A stretch of 64,000 bases of DNA from Myxococcales bacterium (lineage in GTDB: Bacteria > Myxococcota_A > Polyangia > Polyangiales > GCA-016699535): NCBI GenBank assembly GCA_020633325.1, contig JACKDX010000001.1:620001-684000 (forward strand), read 5' to 3'. The notes under the pieces were generated by a model. That model saw only the letters and a program-made list of their open reading frames with translations, searched no databases and was not told the DNA's origin. The position numbers were made by a program, and so were the translations under genes. The first letter of the stretch is position 1; each line of letters opens with the position of its first letter. Shown here in pieces: positions 16,465-25,331 of the stretch.

Positions 16465-16923
16465 ATGATAAGCCAATCCCAGTCGGCGATGTTCGAGTAT
16501 GAAAAGGAAACGAGTTATGACGATCTGAAGTATATTCGGTTGGATAATACCCCGAACCAGTTGTTAGCAGCTCAGCGGCTGGCGCTATTGGAGGGGGCAG
16601 AAGCAGGTTTGGTCACCGAGACCCACCCCGATCATGACAATGCCAAGGGATGGTTTCAAGGCTTTGGAGGTGTGCTGAGCTTTGAACCATCCGGAGGCAT
16701 TGACGCGGCGGAGCGATTCATCAACCAGGTCGAGCTGGCACTGCGCGCGCCGAGTCTCGGCGGCGTTGAGACGCTGCTCAGTCGACCCGCAGCTGCATCG
16801 CACTTAGGGGTGCCTCGTGAAGAACGGTTGCGAATGGGAATCACCGACGCGCTCGTGCGAATAGCCGTAGGAATTGAAGCGCTGGACGATCTGCTTGAGG
16901 ATGTGGCACAAGCTCTCGACTAA
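16465..16923 (+). pseudogene. Cys/Met-metabolism PLP enzyme with large internal deletion
   Basis: The 152-residue frame joins two distant parts of a cystathionine gamma-synthase/methionine gamma-lyase family enzyme. Residues 1-48 match the N-terminal region (FEYEKETSYDDLKYIRL, NTPNQ, LEGAEAGLVTE). From about residue 54 it matches the C-terminal domain (DHDNAKGWFQGFGGVLSFE, SLGGVETLLSRPAAASH, VRIAVGIEALDDLLEDV). Some 200 or more residues in between, including the PLP-binding lysine and cofactor pocket, are absent, yet the join is in frame. It cannot be a functional PLP enzyme. The front end may also be cut, since the toxin gene begins 34 bp to the left. Confidence 0.8.
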
Positions 16924-16926
16924 GTC

Positions 16927-17814
16927 ATGGGCTGGGTGATTCTGTCGGCGCTTTGTTTCGGTATCATGCCAGTATTGGCGCATGTGGCATATGCAGCAGG
17001 AATGGATCCCGTGACGCTGTTAGCGTCACGCTTCCTCATTGCATCGGCGTGCATGGCGCCCATCCTCTGGCGGCATCGATCGGGCATTCCCCAGGGACGG
17101 CAGCTGGGAATACTGATTTTGATGGGCGGTGTGGGATTTGTGGGCGAAGCCTTGGCGTTTTTCCATGCGCTAGAGTATGCAAGCGCAGGCATCGTCTCAT
17201 TGCTTTTGTATTTGTATCCGGCCATTGTGGCGCTGTCGTCATTCCTACTTTTTAGAGAGCCGTTGACGCTGATCAAACGGGTCGCTTTGGGCATGGCCCT
17301 TGTGGGCGTGATGCTGACCTTGGGGCCCCTCGGAGCAAGCAAGCCTCTAGGAATCTTGTTGGGACTGCTCTCGGCAATCATTTACGCAGGTTTTGTGTTG
17401 GGCAGCGGGCATTTGGCCCGCTTTGTGGATGCGCGGGTCTCCACGGCTATCGTCATAATGTCTGCTGCGGCGATCCTGACGGCATTAATGCTCCTTCGAG
17501 GCCCGTCGTTCCCATCACGCTTGGATGGGTGGCTCGCCGCTATTGCATTGGGAACCGTTTCAACGGTGTTGGCGATCATGGCTTTCCTAATCGGCGTTCA
17601 AAAAGTGGGCGCCGTTCGGGCTGCCACTATTGCCACGGTTGAACCGATGGTAACCGTTTTGACCGCGGCCATATTCTTGGACGAACGACTTCGCCTTGTG
17701 CAGATCATCGGTGGGATGTTCATCTTGGGCGGGATGGTCGTCTTGGTTCGATTTCGAGATGCCTCAGGGCCTCCCCTATCAGAAGACGACCTCTTGGTTT
17801 CGCCGAGGACGTAG
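16927..17814 (+). CDS. EamA/DMT-family membrane transporter
   Basis: The 295-residue protein has about ten hydrophobic helices in two EamA halves, each about five helices long. Landmarks are EALAFFHALEYASAGIVSLL with LLYLYPAIVALSSFLLFREP in the first half, and VGAVRAATIATVEPMVTVLT with FLDERL in the second. Members export or import small metabolites, often amino acids, but substrate cannot be predicted. The start is 3 bp after the end of the PLP-enzyme remnant. FabI follows after 16 bp on the same strand. Confidence 0.88.
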   Translation: MGWVILSALCFGIMPVLAHVAYAAGMDPVTLLASRFLIASACMAPILWRHRSGIPQGRQLGILILMGGVGFVGEALAFFHALEYASAGIVSLLLYLYPAIVALSSFLLFREPLTLIKRVALGMALVGVMLTLGPLGASKPLGILLGLLSAIIYAGFVLGSGHLARFVDARVSTAIVIMSAAAILTALMLLRGPSFPSRLDGWLAAIALGTVSTVLAIMAFLIGVQKVGAVRAATIATVEPMVTVLTAAIFLDERLRLVQIIGGMFILGGMVVLVRFRDASGPPLSEDDLLVSPRT

Positions 17815-17830
17815 TGTAGAACTTGGCGCC

Positions 17831-18751
17831 ATGAAGATCGACTTGGCGGGGAAACGAGCCTTCGTGGCGGGCGTGGCAGACGATCAGGGGTTTGGCTTCG
17901 CGATTGCAAAGTGCCTCGCTGAGGCGGGTGCCGAGATCACGATTGGCACGTGGCCGCCCGCCTATTCAGTGTTCATCAAGCTTCTTGAACGCGGCAGAAT
18001 GTCTAAGGCGCTCGAGATGAGCGATGGCAGCACACTAAAGTTCCAGCGCATTTATCCGCTGGATGCCGAGTTCGATACGCTGCAGGATGTGCCAGAGGAC
18101 ATACGCGAGAACCGCCGCTATAAGGACCGCGGCGATTTTAGCATTCAAGGTGTCAGCGATGCGCTGCGGCGCGACTTCGGCGAAAAGCCAATCGATATCG
18201 TCGTCCATAGTTTGGCCAACGCCCCTGAAGTGAAGAATGCCTTATTGCGTACGAGTCGCAAAGGATATCTGCGGGCCATCAGCGCGAGCAGTTATTCCAA
18301 CGTGTCGCTGGTGCAGCGCATGGGCCCTTTGATGCGTCAAGGCGGCTCGTTTGTATCGCTCACTTACCTTGCCTCGGACCGCGTCGTGCCAGGCTACGGC
18401 GGCGGCATGTCAAGCGCCAAAGCAGCGCTTGAGTGTGACACCCGCGTGCTTGCCTACGAGGCGGGCCACGAATGGGGACTTAGGGTCAATTGCATCTCTG
18501 CGGGACCGTGGGCGTCGCGGGCGGCGAGCGCCATTGGCTTTATTGAAAACATGGTGGCGTATAACCAACGCAATGCGCCCTTGCCCGAGCGACTCAAGGC
18601 CGAGGAAGTCGGCGCCACGGCGGCTTTTTTGGCAAGCTCTCTCGGGTCGGGAATCACGGGAACCACGGTGTATGTGGATAAGGGATATCACGTCATGGGA
18701 ATGGCTCTAGATGCCGTCCCGTCCGACCTCGACACGCCTCAAAAACGCTAA
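17831..18751 (+). CDS. fabI: Enoyl-ACP reductase, plant/chlamydial-type FabI
   Basis: The 306-residue SDR-family enzyme reduces enoyl-ACP with NAD(P)H, the last step of each fatty acid elongation cycle. It starts MKIDLAGKRAFVAGVADDQG and contains IDIVVHSLANAPEVKN. The catalytic pair is Tyr189 and Lys197 in GYGGGMSSAKAALECDTRV, one residue further apart than in E. coli FabI (Tyr-x6-Lys). That spacing, a roughly 30-residue insertion with KALEMSDGSTL, and LDAEFDTLQDVPEDI are features of the longer plastid-type reductases. It is a housekeeping gene rather than part of the biosynthetic locus at 2-8 kb. I set the start at the ATG where homology begins. Confidence 0.92.
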   Translation: MKIDLAGKRAFVAGVADDQGFGFAIAKCLAEAGAEITIGTWPPAYSVFIKLLERGRMSKALEMSDGSTLKFQRIYPLDAEFDTLQDVPEDIRENRRYKDRGDFSIQGVSDALRRDFGEKPIDIVVHSLANAPEVKNALLRTSRKGYLRAISASSYSNVSLVQRMGPLMRQGGSFVSLTYLASDRVVPGYGGGMSSAKAALECDTRVLAYEAGHEWGLRVNCISAGPWASRAASAIGFIENMVAYNQRNAPLPERLKAEEVGATAAFLASSLGSGITGTTVYVDKGYHVMGMALDAVPSDLDTPQKR

Positions 18752-18785
18752 CAATCTTATTCGAGTTACCCGCACGCTCCGCGCT

Positions 18786-19583
18786 TCACATTGACAAAAA
18801 CGCTTGGGTGAGGAGCGCGTCGGCCACGAGCACGGTGATCGAAACCACCACGACCGCGGACGTCGTCGAAGTGCCGACGCCCTCGGTACCGCCGTACGTT
18901 CTAAGGCCAAAGTGGCAGCCCAAAATTGTGATAAGAAATCCGAAGACGGGTGTCTTGCCCAAACCGCTCATCAGGTCTTGCATGCGCACGGTATCCATGG
19001 CGGTGGAAAGAAAGAACTCAGCGGAAATGCCAAAGGTGAGGCGACAGACTGCAAGTGCGCTCAAGACCCCGAGCACGAGAGAGATGAATGTGAGGAGAGG
19101 CATGACCGTGATGCCCGCAAGTACCCGAGGCACAACGAGCTTACGAATCGGGTCGGCTCCCAGCGCCCGAATCGCATCGAGTTGCTCGGTGACGGCCATG
19201 GAACCAATTTCGGCAGCCATGCCTGCGGCAATCCTGCTTCCCACCACCAACGCCGTCAATGACGGTGCAAGTTCTCGCACCTCTGAAAGACCTACAATGC
19301 GACCCACCGTGTCCTTGGCGCCAAACATTTCGAGCGAGAAAGCAAACTGGATGGCCATGACAATGCCTACAAATACCGCTGTGGCTGCCGCGATTCCGAT
19401 GGACCGCACCCCAAGCTGCTCGATTTGATAGATGTAAGCTCGCGGCTCAAAGCGGGTGCTCAAGAGCGCTTTGACGGCTTTTTGGGTGAGTAAGGTGACG
19501 GCACCCACATGTTCGAAAAATACGTGAAGACGCCGTCCCCAAGGAACGCTTACACCGGGCGGGAGACTAAAAGAGGATGGCAT
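18786..19583 (-). CDS. MlaE-family ABC transporter permease
   Basis: The 265-residue inner-membrane protein matches MlaE/YrbE permeases of phospholipid (MCE) transport systems. Visible are the family stretches VFVGIVMAIQFAFSLEMFGA, LTALVVGSRIAAGMAAEIGS with EQLDAIRALGADPIRKLVVP, and the C-terminal FGLRTYGGTEGVGTSTTSAV. MlaE works with an ATPase (MlaF) and an MCE substrate-binding protein (MlaD); none is in the window. It follows a small lipoprotein gene by 19 bp on the same strand. I preferred ATG 19583; an upstream TTG at 19625 would overlap that gene. Confidence 0.9.
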   Translation of the reverse strand: MPSSFSLPPGVSVPWGRRLHVFFEHVGAVTLLTQKAVKALLSTRFEPRAYIYQIEQLGVRSIGIAAATAVFVGIVMAIQFAFSLEMFGAKDTVGRIVGLSEVRELAPSLTALVVGSRIAAGMAAEIGSMAVTEQLDAIRALGADPIRKLVVPRVLAGITVMPLLTFISLVLGVLSALAVCRLTFGISAEFFLSTAMDTVRMQDLMSGLGKTPVFGFLITILGCHFGLRTYGGTEGVGTSTTSAVVVVSITVLVADALLTQAFLSM

Positions 19584-19602
19584 GGAGATATCTGCTGGCA
19601 CT

Positions 19603-20103
19603 TTATACGGAAAAACCAGACACAAATGTCTTAAAACTACTGAATAAATCGCCAGATCTCGCGGATGGGCGGGCGATTAAAGAGAAGTCGAACACGCAGC
19701 CGTTTTTTTTCAGCACCACCAGTGCGAGCTCGCGAGGCTGGCCATCCAATGAAGCATCAAGGCGGGTTAACAAGGCTTCTCGAGAATCGAGTGCAATCAG
19801 CTGTTGGCTGCGAATATGACGCTCCGTGAAGCCCATGAGGAGATGGTTGGTCAGTGCCACTAGCGGAATGTCCAGATCGCGCGAACAGGAAGCATTGACC
19901 TGTATCACGGCCCCGGCGCGTGGATTATGCCATGCCAAGTCGTTGTCATCGTCCACATCAATGCGCTGCCAGGATGGGCCCAGTCGGCCAACCCTATAGC
20001 TTGCCTCACTGTCGTTGTAACGGCCGTTATGCAACTGTCCTGCGCCACACTGTGTGCAAAGCAAGGCGAATGTAGTCAAAAAGCCAATACGTAGGACCTG
20101 CAT
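19603..20103 (-). CDS. Small lipoprotein upstream of the MlaE permease
   Basis: The 166-residue product has a lipoprotein signal ending LLCTQC (Cys at about residue 19). The mature part has a plausible globular domain with RVGRLGPSWQRIDVDDDN, NASCSRDLDIPL and ELALVVLKKNGCVFDFSLIA. The two internal cysteines could pair. I do not recognise the family. It shares an operon with the MlaE-like permease, so a part in envelope lipid handling is possible but unproven. It is divergent from the HD-GYP protein, with a 54-bp gap. Confidence 0.8.
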   Translation of the reverse strand: MQVLRIGFLTTFALLCTQCGAGQLHNGRYNDSEASYRVGRLGPSWQRIDVDDDNDLAWHNPRAGAVIQVNASCSRDLDIPLVALTNHLLMGFTERHIRSQQLIALDSREALLTRLDASLDGQPRELALVVLKKNGCVFDFSLIARPSARSGDLFSSFKTFVSGFSV

Positions 20104-20157
20104 AAACGCAAGGCGTTTTATAGTCGCAACGCCCGCGTTTGGCTACAATGAAGAGAC

Positions 20158-22227
20158 ATGGATTTCAGGCGGGTTCCTGGCGGGGCGATAGCAGCGCGTT
20201 TGTTGGCGGAGAGCCGCATCGATGCACTTCAGGCTGAATTGGCGCTGAGCCATGCCGAGCGCATGGAAGATTCTCTTCTTGATGCGTTGATAGATTGCCA
20301 CGTCATCAGCGAGGAAGATCTCCTAAAGTACATGGCCAAAATGTTCAGGACGCAGTTTGTATCCACCGAGAAACTGTCGCGTGCGAGTGTTGCTCAAAAT
20401 ATCCTGGCGCGTGTTCCTGTGCGCACGGCGGAGAAGCTGGGCGTGTTTCCGATTCTTTACGATGCCCGAACGGATACGCTTTCATTGGTCACGGCCAGCA
20501 CGGATGACCTCGACCTCGACCGAGAGGTAAAGATGTGCTCGAGTGTACAGCGCGTACGAATGCTATTGGCCCGCCCCGCGGCAGTCAAAGCGGCCATTTG
20601 CAAACACTATCATGGCGACCCCCATGCGTTTGTGACTCTAAGAGAGCGTATCTCGGATGTATCACACCGCGGTATCGGCCAAAACTTCGAGGTGCAATCT
20701 TTTGGCGACGATGTGCTCGGAGAAGGCCCCTCCAGTCCCGGCAGGATCGTCGGCCCTCTCTCCGAGCCTGCGAGCTGGGGGAGCAGGAAGTCAAAGCCGG
20801 TAAGCGCCGTACCTCGCATCGCCCTGCCTCACATTGAGCTTCCCAAGCCTTCCAAGAGAGCGCCGGATGTGAATGCTGATACGGGACTTGCGGGTTTGCC
20901 TTTGGCTGCCGCGGCACCCCCGACGGATACCCCGGCCAGGGAGACAAATGGCCACATTGAGATACTGAACGTGATGGTTTCATTGCTTGAAAGAACGCGG
21001 CACGGGCTCAAAGGCCATTCCACCAAAGTAAGTGAACTATGTGGCGCGCTCGGACGCCGATTGAGTTTCTCATCGCCAGACATAGCTGCGCTAAGAACAG
21101 CCGCTTTGATTCATGACTTGGGTAAATCGCATGACCAGCACTTTGTGCCACTATACATCGCCGAACACCCTGCTTACCGAGAAGCAGCGCAAACTGTTTA
21201 CAGGGGGCCCATCGAGCTCTTTGCATCGGTGGCGCTTCCCCCAGCCACGATAGCGGCGATCGAGCATGTCTACGAGCGTTTTGACGGCGACGGATTTCCC
21301 AAGCGTCTTAAAGGCGATGAGATTCCAATAGCTTCGCGAGTTCTCGCGTTGGTCGAAAGCTATGTGGAGCTTGTGGCCAATTCTCATAACGCATATGGAC
21401 GGATGCTAAGCGCCAGCGAGGCATTGGATCGGCTCCAGCAAGGAGTGGGAAAGGTGTTTGATCCAAAGCTCTTTGAGATCTTTCAGGTCGTGGCGTTGGG
21501 CGACGGTTTGCGATCGACCTTGCGGCCACCCAGAGGCCGCGTGCTGCTAATCGATCCAAATCTGGACCATATCGCGCCGCTCGAGCTGCGTTTTATCGAG
21601 CATGGCTATAGTGTGGACATCGCCGATGATGCCCAGGTTGCGGTACAGCTCATTGGCAGCCACGACTACGGGCTTATTATCTCCGAGGTTTCGTTGTCAG
21701 GTATGGGCGGATTCGAGTTGCTTTCTCAGACGCGCAGACTGAAGGGAGATGTGCCTTGGATCTTTTTGACTGCCCAGGCAGATAGACAAAACATCAGCAA
21801 GGGGTTTGAGTGCGGCGCCTCGGACTACTTGATAAAACCTACCTCCGTCGAGGTTATCGTAACCAAGGCTCAACAAATGATGGAGAACTATCAGCAGGCA
21901 CAACCGGCCCATGGCATGAAGGGCTCGCTCAATCAAATGGCTGTTCCAGAGATAGTTCAGGTGTTTTCTCATGGACGCAAAAGCGGCAAACTGCGCATAG
22001 ATTCGGATGGGAAAACGGCTGAGGTGCATTTTATCAACGGTAACATTGTGGACGCGCAGTATGGTGCGCTATCTGGCGAGCAAGCGTTCTATGCGATGCT
22101 AAACCTGACGGACGGGCAATTCTTTGTTGATCCCACCTTTGTGGCCACTCGTCGCGTGATCAATGCATCGGCGGAGGCACTGTTGCTTGAGGGCATGCGG
22201 CGCTTAGACGAATCTCAACGGCAATAG
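20158..22227 (+). CDS. Multi-domain signalling protein: T2SSE-N-like, HD-GYP-like, receiver, DUF4388
   Basis: The 689-residue protein joins four modules. Residues ~1-155 resemble the GspE/MshE N-terminal domain that can bind cyclic di-GMP. Residues ~265-430 are an HD-GYP-like phosphodiesterase domain with ALIHDLGKS and HVYERFDGDGFPKRLKGDEI; the late aspartates of the usual DVFDAL motif are replaced (ESYVEL). Residues ~460-580 are a receiver domain, but the phospho-acceptor aspartate is Glu510 (IISEVSLSGMGG), which may mimic constant phosphorylation. Residues ~595-670 are a DUF4388 domain (MKGSLNQMAVPEIVQVFS). The protein may be a cyclic di-GMP effector rather than an active enzyme. A kinase gene follows on the same strand 68 bp later. 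Confidence 0.82.
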   Translation: MDFRRVPGGAIAARLLAESRIDALQAELALSHAERMEDSLLDALIDCHVISEEDLLKYMAKMFRTQFVSTEKLSRASVAQNILARVPVRTAEKLGVFPILYDARTDTLSLVTASTDDLDLDREVKMCSSVQRVRMLLARPAAVKAAICKHYHGDPHAFVTLRERISDVSHRGIGQNFEVQSFGDDVLGEGPSSPGRIVGPLSEPASWGSRKSKPVSAVPRIALPHIELPKPSKRAPDVNADTGLAGLPLAAAAPPTDTPARETNGHIEILNVMVSLLERTRHGLKGHSTKVSELCGALGRRLSFSSPDIAALRTAALIHDLGKSHDQHFVPLYIAEHPAYREAAQTVYRGPIELFASVALPPATIAAIEHVYERFDGDGFPKRLKGDEIPIASRVLALVESYVELVANSHNAYGRMLSASEALDRLQQGVGKVFDPKLFEIFQVVALGDGLRSTLRPPRGRVLLIDPNLDHIAPLELRFIEHGYSVDIADDAQVAVQLIGSHDYGLIISEVSLSGMGGFELLSQTRRLKGDVPWIFLTAQADRQNISKGFECGASDYLIKPTSVEVIVTKAQQMMENYQQAQPAHGMKGSLNQMAVPEIVQVFSHGRKSGKLRIDSDGKTAEVHFINGNIVDAQYGALSGEQAFYAMLNLTDGQFFVDPTFVATRRVINASAEALLLEGMRRLDESQRQ

Positions 22228-22295
22228 GCCGCGAAAGGGCAATGTTGAGGAGATAGAGTACTCAAACGGGATAAGATCCGGTAAAATGATAAGTA

Positions 22296-25200
22296 GTGCC
22301 AATTTGTCATACATGTGGGGTGGATCTCGTCCACGATGCGCACTTTTGCCCGCGCTGCGGCGCAGCCGTCAGTTTGACTGCCGGTGAAGATACGCTGATT
22401 GGCCGCGTGATCAACGGGGCTTATCGCATCGAGCAATCCATTGGGGTTGGCGGCATGGGACGTGTATATAGGGCCAATCAAACGATGCTGGGTCGTACGG
22501 TAGCGATCAAGGTCATTCATCAGCATCTGCTCGGGGACGAAGCATCCGTCGCGCGTTTTTACACCGAAGCGCGCGCGGCGAGCCGTTTGAATCATCCCAA
22601 CAGCGTCAGCATCATCGACTTTGGCCGCACAGACGATGGACTGCTGCACTTGGTCATGGAGTACTTACACGGCAAGGATTTGGCGATGGTCATGCAAGAG
22701 GAAGGCCTCTTTTCCTTCGCTCGTATTTGCCGCATTTTGGAAAGCGTTCTTGCGGCTTTAGAAGAGGCCCACGAATTGTCGGTGGTGCACCGTGATCTCA
22801 AGCCAGAGAATATTATCCTGCAGCGGCAACGGCGGGGCGGAGATTTCGTCAAAGTTGTGGATTTTGGGTTGGCCAAAATTCTAGAGCCCACGGCAACGTC
22901 CGTGACATCGCCCGGCTTGGTCTGCGGCACACCGGACTATATGTCTCCTGAACAGGCACGGGGCGAAGACATCGATGGTCGTGGGGATTTATATTCCGTG
23001 GGGGTACTGCTGTTTGAGCTATTGACAGGTCGCTTGCCGTTCGAGGATGAAACGCCAACCAAGGTCGCTCTGCGGCACATCACTGAACCCGTTCCTGACC
23101 CCCGTCAGTTCGCTCCATTGCGCAACATTCCGGATAAGCTCGTCCAAATCACTCTGCGTGCGCTTAGCAAAGACAGAGAAGCCCGCTATGCGACAGCGGA
23201 CGACATGGCAGCAGACATTCGTGAAGCCTTCGAAATGCTGGAAGCGGACGCGGACGAAGTTCACCGATGTCCTGCGTGTGCAGCTTCTGTAAAGCCCTTT
23301 ATGAAGTATTGCGCAGACTGCGGGATGCGCCTTGGCGGCGCCATTTCGTCGGTACAGCCGGTCTTGGGTTCAAGGCCCCCGGTAAGCTTGCCGCCGGTGA
23401 TGAGCGTGCGCGGAAAACTTGTGGGCCGCACCGCGGAGCTTGAGCGGTTTGAAATATTGCGCACGCAGGGCGCCAAGCGTGCGGTGTTCGTCCAATTTGT
23501 GGGCGAAGTGGGAATGGGGAAGACGCGGATCCTTTCAGAGGTTGCGGATCGCTGCGCAAAATTGGGGGACGTGGTGATTGCTGCCGGCCCCCACCCGAGC
23601 GGCGCGCCGGTTCCGTATTGGGCGGTGCGGGGTCTTATTAGTGGCTTGATGGGCATTACCGAAGATCAGTTGAGCACGTTGGTTGCGCAAGACAAAGTGT
23701 TCAACGAATCATTGGCCAAGGCGGGCCTTCATGAGGTGGTGCAGCCAAACGGCATCCGCGGGTTATCCTATCGATCGCGTGCCGGGGCTGTGGCCCATGC
23801 GTTGGCTGCGAGTATTCGGACGGCGAGTGCACATGCGATCACCGGGCGCGTAATACTACTTATAGATGACCTAGGTAGGTGCGATGCGCTGTCCCGGGAG
23901 GTTATCGGTTTGCTTCCGCAGTATCTCGACGAAATTACCGTTTTGGTGGTTGTCGCCAACGATTCTCTGGGGAAAGATATGGCAGAATCGAAGGAGACAA
24001 TTACGCTTAAGCCATTACGGGAGGAAGAAGCCAATCAAGTGCTTTCTGGGACGTTTGGTTTAAAGGCGATTCGCTCCGGAAAGCAGCCAGGCTTTGCTGC
24101 GGTAGAGGGGTTCAGCCCGCTCTATATTGAACAAATGCGGGGCGTGGGCATGGTCACGGCAGAAGATGATGACGGCTTGCCGCGTCTATCGGACATTATC
24201 CTTCAGCGCATAGAGCGATTGGATGTGGCTGCCCGCAGGGTATTGCAAGCGGCGGCCGTACTGGGAGAGCGTTGTTCCGTTCAGGACGTCTCTAAGCTTA
24301 TCGGCGATCCCGACGTCAACATGGGTGTTGATACCTTGCTGAGAAGCGACCTTCTTTACGTAAGGGACAGCGAGTTGCAGATAGCACATCCATTTCTCCG
24401 CGATCTCGTTGAGGCGTCGATCCCCGCCGCTGCGCGCATGGACTTGCACGCCAAGGCCTTAAAAATCGTCAGCGCGCAACAAGCGCCGCTCGAAGTGCGA
24501 GCCGAGCACGCCTCGCGTGGCGGGGAGTTCATGACGGCGATGGTGTTGCTTGAGCGAATGGGCGGTGCAGCGCTTAAACGCGGCAGCCCCGAGACGGCAG
24601 TATATGCTTTTCGCCATGGTCTAGAGCTTGCACGCCGTGAACTCTGGGAGACGGGAGATGTGACCCTCGATAGCGCGATCATTGCGTTTAGTCGCAAACT
24701 GGGCGAGGCATTAGAGGTCATGGAAGATTACAGCGGGGCAGATGGCGTGTTGCGGGAGGCATTGGACTTGGCGCCCGCCACAAGTGTGGAGCGCGCGCGC
24801 ATGTTAAACGTGTTGGGCAGGGTGGGTTCACGGCGCGATCGCCGGCGCGATGCGATTCGCCTGCTGGGAAGTGCGTTGGAAATCGCAAACGGATGTGGGG
24901 ATGCGGAGGTCACGGCAGATACGCATGTGGCAATTTCGCGCGTACGATTGGCCGAGGGAGATCAGATCGGTGCGGCCAATGCTCTTCGTCGCGCGTGGGA
25001 TTCGGTGAGAGAGCAGGCTCCCGACCGAGAGGCAGAGTTGGCGGTGCGTTTGGCTGAGACCTTGATCGATATTGGCGACGTGGAGGAAGGGCAGCGTATC
25101 TTGGCCCAGGCTTACGAGCTTGCGGCAAAAGCGGAGGCCCCTGCGCTCATGGCGCTGGTTTTGGGTGTGACGGGCGCTGTTGACGAGATGGAGGGCCAGA

Positions 25201-25331
25201 GCGATGTGGCCCTCGAGCGCTATAAGAAAGCTGCGGCACATGCTGCAGACGCCGGAGATGCGGAAGCATATCTTCGGTGGAAACGAGCCTCTGCCACACT
25301 GAACGTTTACGCAACTCAGCAGGTATCCTAG
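22296..25331 (+). CDS. Ser/Thr protein kinase fused to zinc ribbons, an ATPase domain and TPRs
   Basis: The 1011-residue protein starts at a GTG with a zinc ribbon (CHTCG...CPRCG). The kinase domain (~35-305) is complete: glycine loop IGVGGMGRVYRA, catalytic VVHRDLKPENIIL, metal motif VDFGLAKI, and GTPDYMSPEQARGED. A second zinc ribbon (CPACA...YCADCG) lies near residue 330. An AAA/STAND-type ATPase with Walker A FVGEVGMGKTRI follows, then TPR-like helices to the end. Such kinase-ATPase fusions are typical of predatory and social deltaproteobacteria. An in-frame ATG is lacking at the natural start, which supports GTG. The 3' end overlaps convergent Hsp33 by 4 bp. Confidence 0.9.
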   Translation: MPICHTCGVDLVHDAHFCPRCGAAVSLTAGEDTLIGRVINGAYRIEQSIGVGGMGRVYRANQTMLGRTVAIKVIHQHLLGDEASVARFYTEARAASRLNHPNSVSIIDFGRTDDGLLHLVMEYLHGKDLAMVMQEEGLFSFARICRILESVLAALEEAHELSVVHRDLKPENIILQRQRRGGDFVKVVDFGLAKILEPTATSVTSPGLVCGTPDYMSPEQARGEDIDGRGDLYSVGVLLFELLTGRLPFEDETPTKVALRHITEPVPDPRQFAPLRNIPDKLVQITLRALSKDREARYATADDMAADIREAFEMLEADADEVHRCPACAASVKPFMKYCADCGMRLGGAISSVQPVLGSRPPVSLPPVMSVRGKLVGRTAELERFEILRTQGAKRAVFVQFVGEVGMGKTRILSEVADRCAKLGDVVIAAGPHPSGAPVPYWAVRGLISGLMGITEDQLSTLVAQDKVFNESLAKAGLHEVVQPNGIRGLSYRSRAGAVAHALAASIRTASAHAITGRVILLIDDLGRCDALSREVIGLLPQYLDEITVLVVVANDSLGKDMAESKETITLKPLREEEANQVLSGTFGLKAIRSGKQPGFAAVEGFSPLYIEQMRGVGMVTAEDDDGLPRLSDIILQRIERLDVAARRVLQAAAVLGERCSVQDVSKLIGDPDVNMGVDTLLRSDLLYVRDSELQIAHPFLRDLVEASIPAAARMDLHAKALKIVSAQQAPLEVRAEHASRGGEFMTAMVLLERMGGAALKRGSPETAVYAFRHGLELARRELWETGDVTLDSAIIAFSRKLGEALEVMEDYSGADGVLREALDLAPATSVERARMLNVLGRVGSRRDRRRDAIRLLGSALEIANGCGDAEVTADTHVAISRVRLAEGDQIGAANALRRAWDSVREQAPDREAELAVRLAETLIDIGDVEEGQRILAQAYELAAKAEAPALMALVLGVTGAVDEMEGQSDVALERYKKAAAHAADAGDAEAYLRWKRASATLNVYATQQVS

